Source: Streptomyces sp. NBC_01283
GTDB taxonomy: Bacteria > Actinomycetota > Actinomycetes > Streptomycetales > Streptomycetaceae
Reading direction: 5' to 3'
Length of the DNA: 64,000 nt
Assembly: GCF_041435335.1 (NCBI RefSeq)
Contig: NZ_CP108430.1
Coordinates: 7,219,001 to 7,283,000 of the forward strand
In this document: one piece after another, positions 51,916 to 59,596 of the stretch
How positions within the stretch are numbered: position 1 is the first letter of the stretch
How the letters are laid out: every line of letters starts with the position of its first letter
Made by a program: the position numbers and the translations under genes
The notes under the pieces: model-generated
Told to the model about the DNA's origin: nothing
The model's database searches: none
The model's input: only the letters and a program-made list of their open reading frames with translations

Positions 51916-52884
51916 GTGTCACCACCCCCACCCCCCTTGGGCCGTTCCCGCAAGCGGGCGGCCTACGCCTTCGACCCCGCACTCGACGACGCCGAACTCG
52001 TCGACGCCCGTACCGCCCTGGCCCAGGGCCGCTGGACCGAGGTCCGCGCGCTGCTCGCCGCCACCGGCGACGACTGGGACCGCAGGGGCCACCGGTTCGA
52101 CGTACTCGCACAGGAGCACACCACCACCGCCTGGACCCGTGACTGGCGGATGGCCGAACCGGAGAGCACCGACGCCGCGGTGCTGCTCGCCTATGCCTCG
52201 GTGCACCTCGCGCTGCGCGGAAAGGGCCGCTCGGAGAAGGCGCGGGACGCCTGCCGCGAGGTGGCCGCGCTGCTGCCGGCCGACCCCACGCCCTGGCTCG
52301 CGCTGCTCACCCTGGAGCGTTCCCTGGGCCGCGAGGAGGACGTCGTCCGGCTCTTCGACGAGGTCCGCCACCGGCACCCCGGGCACCACCACGCCCACCA
52401 CCTGATGGTGGCCAGGCTCGCCGAGCGGCGCCCCGCAGCGGGCCAGGACCCGCTGCACGAGGTGTACGACTTCGCCGCGTGGGCCGCTGAACAGGCGCCC
52501 GATGATTCGCCGTTGGCGGTGCTGCCCGTCATCGCGCACGCCGAGCGCTACCGCGTCCTCGCCGCCGCGGGCAGCGAGCCCGTCGACCCCGCGGCCTCCC
52601 AGCACTGGACGGGACGCAGGGCCCGCCAGGTCATGAAGGCCGCCTTCGACTGGTGGCTGGAGTGGGAGATGCCCGGGAGCCCCGGCAGCACGAGGCACCC
52701 GCGCTGCCGCGTCGACCTCAACTTCCTCGCCCACGCCAAGTTCTGCGAGGGCCGGGCCGCCGAGTCGGCCGCCCTCTTCCACCGCATCGGACGGCACGCG
52801 ACCCGAGCCCCCTGGTCGTACCCCGACCGGGACCCGTACAAGGCGTTCACCGCCGCGCGCAGCGCCGCGCTCGGCGCCGCCTGA
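51916..52884 (+). CDS. Unknown alpha-helical repeat (TPR-like) protein (322 aa)
   Basis: This 322-residue soluble protein contains helix-rich segments with regular Ala, Leu and Trp: DAELVDARTALAQGRWTEVRALLAATGDDW, PTPWLALLTLERSLGREEDVVRLFDEVRHRHPGHHHAHHLMVARLAER, and CRVDLNFLAHAKFCEGRAAESAALFHRIG. The spacing suggests TPR-like units without a clear consensus. GTG 51916 has GGAGG about 12 bases upstream. I recall similar unnamed proteins in other Streptomyces. It lies 42 bases before the APC permease gene and may be co-transcribed. Confidence 0.7.
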   Translation: MSPPPPPLGRSRKRAAYAFDPALDDAELVDARTALAQGRWTEVRALLAATGDDWDRRGHRFDVLAQEHTTTAWTRDWRMAEPESTDAAVLLAYASVHLALRGKGRSEKARDACREVAALLPADPTPWLALLTLERSLGREEDVVRLFDEVRHRHPGHHHAHHLMVARLAERRPAAGQDPLHEVYDFAAWAAEQAPDDSPLAVLPVIAHAERYRVLAAAGSEPVDPAASQHWTGRRARQVMKAAFDWWLEWEMPGSPGSTRHPRCRVDLNFLAHAKFCEGRAAESAALFHRIGRHATRAPWSYPDRDPYKAFTAARSAALGAA

Positions 52885-52926
52885 CCCACCGCACCAACCG
52901 GCCCACTCCGAAAGGACAACCGCGCC

Positions 52927-54498
52927 ATGGCGACGGGCAGTTCGAGCAGCACGAGCGACACGAGACCCGCGAGCACAGCCGCCGGGAGCGGGATCAGCAC
53001 GTACAAGGGCGAGGAGACGGCGTTGCGGGCCGGCCGGCTCGGCACGGCGGGCCTGCTCCTGTCCGTCCTCGCGGCGACCGGGCCGCTCATGGTCGTCGCC
53101 GGTGTCATGCCCACCACATACGGCGTGATGGGCGTGGTCGGACAGCCGCTGCTCTTCCTCATCCTCGGCGTGGTCCTCGGTCTGTTCAGCTTCGGGTACG
53201 CCGAGATGAGCCGTCACGTCCACAACGCGGGCGCCTTCTACGCGTACATATCGAGGGGCCTCGGCGGCACCGCGGGCGCGGGCGCCTCGCTGGTCGCGCT
53301 CGTCGCCTACAGCGTCCTGCAGGCGGGCCTCTACGGCCTCCTCGGCTTCGAGGTCTCCGGGCTGCTCAACACCTACTTCGACGTCGAAGTCGCCTGGTGG
53401 ATACCGGCACTTGTCACCGTCGCCCTCGTCGGCGTGCTCGCCTGGCTGAAGATCGACCTGAACGCGCGCGTGCTCGGCGTGCTGCTGCTCATCGAGGTGG
53501 CGCTCGTCGTCATCTTCGACATCGCGGCCATCGCGGACCCGGCCAAGGAAGGCCTGTCCCTGCACGCGTTCAACCCCGACACCCTCACGGGCGCGGGCGT
53601 CGCCACCTCGCTCTGCTTCTGCATCGCCGCCTTCACCGGCTTCGAGCAGGCTCCCGTGTACGCGGAGGAGACCAGCCGCCCGCAGGTCGTCGTCGCCCGC
53701 GTGATGTTCTTCGCGGTGGGCTTCGTCGCGATCTTCTTCGCGATCAGCTCCTGGGCGCTCACGGTCGCCGCCGGACCCTCGGGCATCGTCCCGGCCGCGC
53801 GGGAACAGAGCGCCGGGCTGCTCTTCGGGCTCACCGAGTCCCGGCTCGGCGGCACCTTCACCGACGTACTCCACGTCCTGTTCGTGACCGGCATGTTCGC
53901 GGCGATCCTCTCCTTCCACAACGTGGTCGCGCGGTACGCCTTCGCCATGGGCCGCGAGGGCCTGCTGCCCGCCACGTTCGGCAGGACCAACACCTCGACC
54001 GGCGCCCCCGGCACCGGCTCCCTGCTCCAGACGGTCATCTCCGTCCTGATCGTGGTGGCCTTCGCGGTGACCGACGACGGCGAGTTCGGCGACCCGACCG
54101 CCCCGGTCCTGCACCTGTTCACCTGGGGCGGCAACATCGGCGCCCTGGGCGTCATCCTCCTGATGGCCACCGCGTCCGTAGCCGTCATCGTCTTCTTCGT
54201 ACGACGCGGCGCCGCGCGCGCCCAGGTCTGGCGCATCACCGCCTCCGCGCTCGCCGCGGCCGGCCTGCTCGTCATCGCGGGCTACACCGTCAAGGACTTC
54301 GACGTCCTGGTCGGCGCGGGCCCCGGCTCGGCGCTCAGCTGGGTGCTGCCCGGCATCATCCTGCTCGCCGCCGTGATCGGCCTGGTCTACGGCGCGGTCC
54401 TGCGCTCGACCAGGCCCGAGGCGCACGCGCGGATCGGCCTGGGCAACGAGGCGTTCCAGCTGGAGAAGGCGGCCGAGGAACCGTCCGGCCAGGTATGA
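52927..54498 (+). CDS. APC family amino acid permease
   Basis: This 523-residue transporter has about 12-14 helices. RAGRLGTAGLLLSVLAATGPLMVVAGVMPTTY forms the first helices. SFGYAEMSRHVHNAGAFYAYISRGLGG is the typical APC substrate region, GFEQAPVYAEET lies in helix 6, and FHNVVARYAFAMGREGLLP follows helix 8. The cytoplasmic C-terminus is acidic. It imports an amino acid or polyamine; the substrate is unknown. ATG 52927 follows AAAGGA. Confidence 0.9.
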   Translation: MATGSSSSTSDTRPASTAAGSGISTYKGEETALRAGRLGTAGLLLSVLAATGPLMVVAGVMPTTYGVMGVVGQPLLFLILGVVLGLFSFGYAEMSRHVHNAGAFYAYISRGLGGTAGAGASLVALVAYSVLQAGLYGLLGFEVSGLLNTYFDVEVAWWIPALVTVALVGVLAWLKIDLNARVLGVLLLIEVALVVIFDIAAIADPAKEGLSLHAFNPDTLTGAGVATSLCFCIAAFTGFEQAPVYAEETSRPQVVVARVMFFAVGFVAIFFAISSWALTVAAGPSGIVPAAREQSAGLLFGLTESRLGGTFTDVLHVLFVTGMFAAILSFHNVVARYAFAMGREGLLPATFGRTNTSTGAPGTGSLLQTVISVLIVVAFAVTDDGEFGDPTAPVLHLFTWGGNIGALGVILLMATASVAVIVFFVRRGAARAQVWRITASALAAAGLLVIAGYTVKDFDVLVGAGPGSALSWVLPGIILLAAVIGLVYGAVLRSTRPEAHARIGLGNEAFQLEKAAEEPSGQV

Positions 54499-54561
54499 CG
54501 GAACGCTGACGGATGACCGCGGCCCCTGTACTCCGGGGGCCGCGGGTGCTCGAATCCAAGG

Positions 54562-55305
54562 GTGACAACCTCCCCGCGACACCCGCCCGAAGAGGACCGG
54601 GGCGGCGGCACGCCGGTCGGCCGCCGTCTGGTCCTGGGCATGCTCGGCCTCGGCGCCCTGGGCGTGGCCGCCGCGCCCCCGCTCCAGCGGGGCCTCGAAT
54701 CCTTCCTGGGCGCCGCGTCCGACAAGGACCCCACGGGCCTGACGGACCTGCTCCCGAACGGCGGCGGCTTCCGCTACTACTCGGTGGCCGCGTCCGTCCC
54801 GCACAAGAGCGCGTCCACGTACCGTCTGAAGATCGACGGCCTGGTGGACCGCCCCACGACGTACTCCCTCGCCGAACTGCGCGCCCTGCCGCAGACCCGC
54901 ATGGTGCGCGACGTCCAGTGCGTGACGGGCTGGCGGGTGCCGGACACGCCCTTCGAGGGCGTACGCCTCTCCCGGCTGCTGGACGCGGCCGGGGTACGCC
55001 CCACCGCCCGGGCCGTCCGCTTCACGTGCTTCGACGGGGCGTACAGCGAGAGCCTGACCCTGAAGCAGGCGCGCCGGGCGGACATGCTGGTGGCGCTGCG
55101 CATGCAGGACAAGGACCTGGGCCACAGCCACGGCGGCCCGGTCCGCCTCTATGCCGCCCCCATGTACTTCTACAAGTCGGCGAAGTGGCTCTCCGGGATC
55201 ACGCTCACGGACGAGGTGGAGCCGGGTTACTGGGAGAAGCGCGGCTACGACGTCGACGCGTGGGTGGGTGATTCGAATGGCAGGGACGACAAGCCCACGG
55301 CCTGA
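54562..55305 (+). CDS. Sulfite-oxidase-fold molybdoenzyme, membrane-anchored (MsrP/YedY-like)
   Basis: This 247-residue protein has a basic/hydrophobic N-terminal anchor (GRRLVLGMLGLGALGVAAAPP, residues ~20-40) that could be a Tat signal or membrane anchor. The molybdopterin domain follows, with the Mo-ligand Cys120 in VQCVTGW and the segment GGPVRLYAAPMYFYKSAKWLSG that surrounds the cofactor. Relatives reduce oxidised methionine in exported proteins or oxidise sulfite-like compounds. GTG 54562 has a weak ribosome site. The next gene, a heme-b membrane subunit, overlaps by 29 bases, as expected for an electron donor. Confidence 0.85.
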   Translation: MTTSPRHPPEEDRGGGTPVGRRLVLGMLGLGALGVAAAPPLQRGLESFLGAASDKDPTGLTDLLPNGGGFRYYSVAASVPHKSASTYRLKIDGLVDRPTTYSLAELRALPQTRMVRDVQCVTGWRVPDTPFEGVRLSRLLDAAGVRPTARAVRFTCFDGAYSESLTLKQARRADMLVALRMQDKDLGHSHGGPVRLYAAPMYFYKSAKWLSGITLTDEVEPGYWEKRGYDVDAWVGDSNGRDDKPTA

Positions 55306-55879
55306 AGTGTCCGCACGGGTCAGGAGGTTCAGCCCGGCGGAGCGGTGGGTGCACCGGATGACGGCACTCCTGATGCTGGTCTGCATCGGGACCGCGGCGT
55401 GCCTGTACATTCCGCAGCTCGCCGAGCTCGTGGGGCGCCGCGCGCTGGTGGTGACCGTCCACGAATGGTCGGGGCTGCTGCTCCCGGCCCCCTTCCTGGC
55501 GGGCCTCGCGTCCCGCGCCTTCCGCGGCGACCTGCGCCTCCTGAACCGCTTCGGCCCGTACGACCGGGCCTGGCTGCGGCGCCGCACCCGGCGGGCGGGC
55601 AAGTTCAACGCGGGCCAGAAGCTGTACGCGGGCTGGCTCGCCGGGGCGGTCCTGGTGATGCTGGGCACGGGCCTGCTGATGTGGTTCACGCACCTCGCCC
55701 CGCTGGCCTGGCGCACGGGAAGCACGTTCGTCCACGACTGGCTGGCCCTGGCAATCGGCGTGGTGATCGCCGGGCATGTGGGGATGGCATGGGCGGACCC
55801 GGAGGCGAGGCGGGGAATGCGGACCGGCTCGGTGGACCCGGAGTGGGCGGAACGGGAGCATCCGCTGTGGCGGAAGTAG
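55277..55879 (+). CDS. Cytochrome b561-like membrane subunit, partner of the molybdoenzyme
   Basis: The product is 200 residues with four hydrophobic helices. His residues that may bind two b-type hemes are visible as ERWVHRM (start of helix 1), VTVHEWSG (helix 2), STFVHDWLA and IAGHVGMAW (helices 3-4). FNAGQKLYAGWLAGAVL is typical of formate-dehydrogenase-gamma/thiosulfate-reductase-like cytochromes. ATG 55277 lies within the end of the molybdoenzyme gene, so translation is coupled. It likely passes quinol electrons to or from that enzyme. A 13-bp terminator follows. Confidence 0.83.
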   Translation: MAGTTSPRPEVSARVRRFSPAERWVHRMTALLMLVCIGTAACLYIPQLAELVGRRALVVTVHEWSGLLLPAPFLAGLASRAFRGDLRLLNRFGPYDRAWLRRRTRRAGKFNAGQKLYAGWLAGAVLVMLGTGLLMWFTHLAPLAWRTGSTFVHDWLALAIGVVIAGHVGMAWADPEARRGMRTGSVDPEWAEREHPLWRK

Positions 55880-55889
55880 ACGCAAAAAG

Positions 55890-55921
55890 CCGGCCGGGCT
55901 GGAAGTGTCCAGCCCGGCCGG
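55890..55921 (+). terminator. 13-bp hairpin terminator after the molybdoenzyme-cytochrome operon
   Basis: CCGGCCGGGCTGG (55890-55902) and CCAGCCCGGCCGG (55909-55921) form a perfect 13-bp stem with the loop AAGTGT, 11 bases after the cytochrome stop. An AAAAAG run precedes it. Confidence 0.85.
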
Positions 55922-55934
55922 ATACTTCCAGCCC

Positions 55935-55974
55935 GTCCGGCGTCTGAGGACGAACTCGGCGAAGCCGGTGATGA
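55935..55974 (+). repeat. Dispersed repeat copy 2 (between cytochrome and gntP)
   Basis: Matches 48927-48966 at 34 of 40 positions. It begins GTCCGGCG, followed by a variable 6-base segment, then GACGAACTCGGCG. It is intergenic here, between convergent genes, the typical position for this kind of repeat. Confidence 0.65.
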
Positions 55975-55997
55975 GGGCAGCCAAGGCCCCCGGCCGG

Positions 55998-57395
55998 CTA
56001 AATCACAAGCGACAGCAACAGCACCAGCCCGCCCGCGACGACGGAGATGATCGTCTCCATCACGGACCACGTCTTGATCGTCTGCCCCACGCTCAACCCG
56101 AAGTACTCCTTCACCAGCCAGAACCCCGCGTCGTTCACGTGCGAGAAGAACAGCGACCCCGCACCGATGGCGAGCACGAGCAGCGCCGTGTGCGCGGTGG
56201 ACATGTCCGCGGCCAGCGGAGCGACGAGCCCCGCGGCCGAGATGGTGGCCACCGTCGCCGACCCCGTGGCGAGGCGGATCACCACGGCGATCAGCCACGC
56301 GAGGAGCAGCGCCGGGATCGACCAGTCCTTGGAGATGTCGAGGACCATCTGACCGACACCCGAGTCGATGAGGGTCTGCTTGAAGCCGCCACCCGCACCC
56401 ACGATCATCAGCACACCGGCGATCGGCGCGAGCGACTTCTCGACGGTGGTCGAGAGGCGGTCCTTCGTGAAGCCGGCCGCGCGGCCCAGCGTGAACATGC
56501 CCACGATCACCGCGGTGAGCAGCGCGATCAGCGGTGAGCCGATGACGTCGAAGACGCGCTGCACCGTGTGGTCCGGGTTGTCCACGATGATGTCGACCAG
56601 GGCCTTGGCCAGCATCATCACGACGGGCAGCAGCACGGTCGCGATCGTCACGCCGAAGCCGGGACGCTTCTCCAGGTCCTCCGAAGGACGCTGCGGCATC
56701 ATCTTCTCGGGGGCCGGGACGTCCACCCACTTCGCCGCGTACTTCGAGAAGACGGGACCGGCGATGATCACCGTGGGGATGGCGACGAGCACACCGAGGG
56801 CGAGGGTGACGCCCAGGTTCGCGTCCACCGCGTCGATCGCGACCAGCGGGCCGGGGTGCGGCGGAATGAGACCGTGCATCACGGACAGACCGGCGAGCGC
56901 CGGGATGCCGATTCGCATCAGCGAGTAGTTGCCGCGCTTGGCGACCATCAGGACGACCGGGATCAGCAGCACGATGCCGACCTCGAAGAAGAGCGGAAGG
57001 CCGATCACCGAGGCGATCAGGACCATCGCCCACGGCATCGCGCGCCCGCCCGCCTTGGCGAGGATCGTGTCGACGATCTGGTCCGCGCCGCCGGAGTCCG
57101 CGAGCAGCTTGCCGAGGATCGCGCCGAGCGCGATCAGCACACCCACGCCCGCGACCGTCGAACCGAGACCCGCCGTGAAGCTGGTGATCGCCTTGTCGAG
57201 CGGTGCGCCCGCGAAGGCGCCGAGGGCGAGCGACCCGATGGTCAGGGCCAGGAACGCGTGCAGCTTGAACTTCGTGATGAGCAGGACGATGACGGCGATG
57301 CCCGCGAGGACGGCGATACCCAGCTGGGCATGGCCAGCGGAAGTGATCGGCTCGACGGCGTCCGCTGCCAGCATCTCAACGCTGAGACTGGTCAC
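55998..57395 (-). CDS. gntP: Gluconate permease (GntP family)
   Basis: This 465-residue GntP-type symporter has about 12-14 helices. Signatures are LGKLLADSGGADQIVDTILAKAGGR, LPLFFEVGIVLLIPVVLMVAKRG, GLIPPHPGPLVAIDAVDANLG, ATGSATVATISAAGLVAPLA and FSHVNDAGFWLVKEYFGLSVGQTIKTWSVMETI. It imports D-gluconate with protons. GTG 57395 has AAGGAAG 6 nt upstream. It lies 46 bases downstream of the gluconokinase gene and forms the gluconate operon with it. Confidence 0.96.
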   Translation of the reverse strand: MTSLSVEMLAADAVEPITSAGHAQLGIAVLAGIAVIVLLITKFKLHAFLALTIGSLALGAFAGAPLDKAITSFTAGLGSTVAGVGVLIALGAILGKLLADSGGADQIVDTILAKAGGRAMPWAMVLIASVIGLPLFFEVGIVLLIPVVLMVAKRGNYSLMRIGIPALAGLSVMHGLIPPHPGPLVAIDAVDANLGVTLALGVLVAIPTVIIAGPVFSKYAAKWVDVPAPEKMMPQRPSEDLEKRPGFGVTIATVLLPVVMMLAKALVDIIVDNPDHTVQRVFDVIGSPLIALLTAVIVGMFTLGRAAGFTKDRLSTTVEKSLAPIAGVLMIVGAGGGFKQTLIDSGVGQMVLDISKDWSIPALLLAWLIAVVIRLATGSATVATISAAGLVAPLAADMSTAHTALLVLAIGAGSLFFSHVNDAGFWLVKEYFGLSVGQTIKTWSVMETIISVVAGGLVLLLSLVI

Positions 57396-57441
57396 GGTGT
57401 CTTCCTTGTACGTCAGGGGAGGGGGTGCGGGGGACGGGTTA

Positions 57442-57951
57442 CTACTGGCCGAGCGCGCCCAGTGCCCGGAAGGCGCGCTCGCTGATCTCTTCCGGACCGC
57501 CGGTGACGTCGACGGCGACGCCCGCCTCGTCCGGGCCGAGCGGCTGGAGCGTGGCGAACTGGGAGTCGAGCAGGGCCGTCGGCATGAAATGGCCCTGCCG
57601 GTGGGACATCCGGTCCTCGATGAGGGCCCGGTCACCGGTGAGGTGGACGAAGACGATGCCGGGCGCGGCGGCCCGCAGCCGGTCGCGGTAGCTGCGCTTC
57701 AGCGCCGAGCTGCTGACCACACCGCCGAGCCCGGCCCTGCCGTGGGCCCAGGCGCCGATGGCATCGAGCCACGGCCAGCGGTCGTCGTCGGTCAGCGGGG
57801 TCCCGGCCGACATCTTGGCGATGTTCGCCGGGGGGTGGAAGTCGTCGCCCTCGGCGTACGGAACGCCGAGCTGTGCCGCGAGCAGGGGGCCGATCGTTGT
57901 CTTGCCGGTTCCTGCCACGCCCATCACCACGACGACGTGGGGGGTGCTCAT
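57442..57951 (-). CDS. gntK: Gluconokinase
   Basis: This 169-residue small gluconokinase phosphorylates D-gluconate to 6-phosphogluconate with ATP. Residues 11-18 form the P-loop (GVAGTGKT), and YAEGDDFHPPANIAKMSAGTPLTDDDRWPWL is the gluconate-binding block. SSALKRSYRDRLR and HRQGHFMPTALLDSQFATLQPL are conserved. It heads the gntK-gntP operon and is divergent from the GntR-type regulator. It feeds the pentose phosphate pathway. Confidence 0.97.
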   Translation of the reverse strand: MSTPHVVVVMGVAGTGKTTIGPLLAAQLGVPYAEGDDFHPPANIAKMSAGTPLTDDDRWPWLDAIGAWAHGRAGLGGVVSSSALKRSYRDRLRAAAPGIVFVHLTGDRALIEDRMSHRQGHFMPTALLDSQFATLQPLGPDEAGVAVDVTGGPEEISERAFRALGALGQ

Positions 57952-58039
57952 CGCTGTCCTGCCTCGCTGTCCTCTTCGACATCGGTGTCACGAGCCACGG
58001 GCCGGGGGGAGACCCGTGGCTCGTTCACGTCACTGAAAC

Positions 58040-58090
58040 CCATTAGGTCTGACGAATTCAAGAGTCTGTGACACAAAAGTCTGACTTTTT
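58040..58090. promoter_or_regulatory. GTCTGAC direct repeats, candidate GntR operators
   Basis: GTCTGAC occurs at 58047-58053 and 58079-58085, 32 bases apart, in an AT-rich gap between gntK and the regulator. The first, AGGTCTGACGA, resembles the FadR/GntR half-site pattern nGTnnnACn. A related GTCTGTGAC lies between them. Confidence 0.6.
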
Positions 58091-58121
58091 GTTCCCGTGG
58101 GTCCCCACATACCCTGACGAC

Positions 58122-58823
58122 ATGACCGATCAGGCCCGTGGGCTGCACGCTCGCGTACTGGAAAGCCTCGGGCCCGCCATCACCGGCGGCGAGTACCCGC
58201 CGGGCAGTGTGCTGCGTACGGACGAGCTGTCCCAGCGCTTCGAGGTGTCACGCTCGGTCGTGCGGGAAGCGGTGCGGGTCCTGGAGTCGATGCACCTCGT
58301 CGAGTCCCGCCGCCGGGTCGGCGTGACCGTGCGGCCCACCGAGGAGTGGAACGTCTACGACCCCCAGGTCATCCGGTGGCGCCTCGCCGGCGCCGACCGG
58401 CCGCGCCAGTTGCGCTCCCTCACGGTCCTTCGCTCGGCGATCGAACCGGCCGCCGCCGGGCTCGCCGCCCAGCACGCCACCCCCGAGCAGTGCGCGGCCC
58501 TCACCGAGTGCGCCCTCGGCATGGTCGCCACATCCCGCGGGCAGCAGCTCGAGGGCTACCTCTTCCACGACATCAACTTCCACCGCATCGTCCTGAACGC
58601 GTCGGGCAACGAGATGTTCGCCCGCCTGGGCGACGTCGTCGCGGAGGTCCTCGCGGGCCGCACCCACCACCAGGTCATGTTCGAGGACCCCGACCCGGCG
58701 GCCGTCACCCTGCACGTCAGGCTCGCGGAGGCGGTGCGCGAGGGCGACGCGGCCCGCGCCGAGGAGCTGACGCGGGAGATCGCGGTGGGGGCGCTGCACG
58801 AGCTGGACATCCTCGCCCCGTAG
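58122..58823 (+). CDS. gntR: FadR-subfamily GntR regulator of gluconate genes
   Basis: The product is 233 residues. The winged helix spans ~10-75 (LGPAITGGEYPPGSVLRTDELSQRFEVSRSVVREAVRVLESMHLVESRRRVGVTV). The FCD ligand domain follows at ~95-225, with HDINFHRIVLNASGNEMFARL holding metal-binding His residues. It is divergent from gntK, and the GTCTGAC repeats lie between, which supports gluconate or 6-phosphogluconate control of gntKP and itself (inference consistent with known actinobacterial GntR proteins). ATG 58122 is the likely start. Confidence 0.9.
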   Translation: MTDQARGLHARVLESLGPAITGGEYPPGSVLRTDELSQRFEVSRSVVREAVRVLESMHLVESRRRVGVTVRPTEEWNVYDPQVIRWRLAGADRPRQLRSLTVLRSAIEPAAAGLAAQHATPEQCAALTECALGMVATSRGQQLEGYLFHDINFHRIVLNASGNEMFARLGDVVAEVLAGRTHHQVMFEDPDPAAVTLHVRLAEAVREGDAARAEELTREIAVGALHELDILAP

Positions 58824-58869
58824 CGGGGGGACAGCGGCGGGGGACAGCGGTCCACGTGCGTCGGGGACA

Positions 58870-59280
58870 ATGGTCCGCATGTCCCGACGCGCCCCCCGTC
58901 CCCGGTCCTGCCCCTGCGGCCACCCCGAGCCGTACGAGAAGTGCTGCGGCAGGCTGCACCGGGGCGAGGCCACGGCCGCCGTGCCCGAGGAGCTGATGCG
59001 CTCCCGCTACTGCGCCTTCGCCGTCGAGGACGAGGCGTACCTCCTGCGCACCTGGCACCCGCGCACCAGGCCGCCGCGCGTGGAATTCGACCCGGGGCTC
59101 CGCTGGGTCGGCCTGGAGATCCTGGACACGGCGGACGGCACCGCGTTCCACACCACCGGCACGGTCGAGTTCCGGGCCCGCTACACCGACGGGGGCCGCA
59201 AGGAGGCCCTGCACGAGCGGAGCCGTTTCGAGCGGCTCGACGGGGCCTGGGTGTACGTCGACGGCGCCTTCATCGACTAG
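58870..59280 (+). CDS. YchJ family protein with SEC-C zinc motif
   Basis: The product is 136 residues. The SEC-C zinc-binding motif at residues 14-26 is CPCGHPEPYEKCCG (Cys14, Cys16, Cys25, Cys26). The UPF0225/NTF2-like domain follows, with MRSRYCAFAVEDEAYLLRTWHPRTRP. SEC-C motifs occur in SecA and in many unrelated proteins. The function of YchJ is not known. ATG 58870 or 58879 can start translation. It lies 46 bases after the GntR regulator gene. Confidence 0.9.
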   Translation: MVRMSRRAPRPRSCPCGHPEPYEKCCGRLHRGEATAAVPEELMRSRYCAFAVEDEAYLLRTWHPRTRPPRVEFDPGLRWVGLEILDTADGTAFHTTGTVEFRARYTDGGRKEALHERSRFERLDGAWVYVDGAFID

Positions 59281-59596
59281 CTCGCTGCCCAGCCCCTCAC
59301 CCTGCCCCGCTCCGATGGCCCCGTCACGGACCGGCCATCGTCGCGCACCGCTCCTGGGGCCGGTGGGGGAGAAGACCCCAGAGGGACGTCGGGACGATCA
59401 TCCGGGCCCTCCCGCACGGCAGCCCCAGGGCGCCCGACAGGCCCAAATACCGCCGCCCGCCTGCGTGTTCGACGCCCGGGAGGCGCCCCGCACATAGGCG
59501 GGAACGCGCGCTGCGGCCGTCCGGTATCGCCGCTAACGTCCTAGGCCCCAGGGCCCAGCACCCGCCCCGTATGCCTGCGTGCGAAGGAAGCGCCTG
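59281..59596. other. Intergenic region before the heme-protein operon
   Basis: This 316-base gap contains no gene that I can support. A purine-rich tract precedes the 59597 start, and AAGGAAG at 59584-59590 gives that gene its ribosome site. No regulator is adjacent and no clear palindrome is visible, so the control of the operon is unknown. Confidence 0.5.

Noticed and set aside
51919..57033. A minus-strand open frame of about 1700 codons
   Set aside because: It lies antisense to four well-supported genes (51916, 52927, 54562 and 55277) and enters gntP in another frame. Its translation is Arg/Gly/Ala/Val-biased and without domains. GC-rich third positions remove stops from the opposite strand in Streptomyces.
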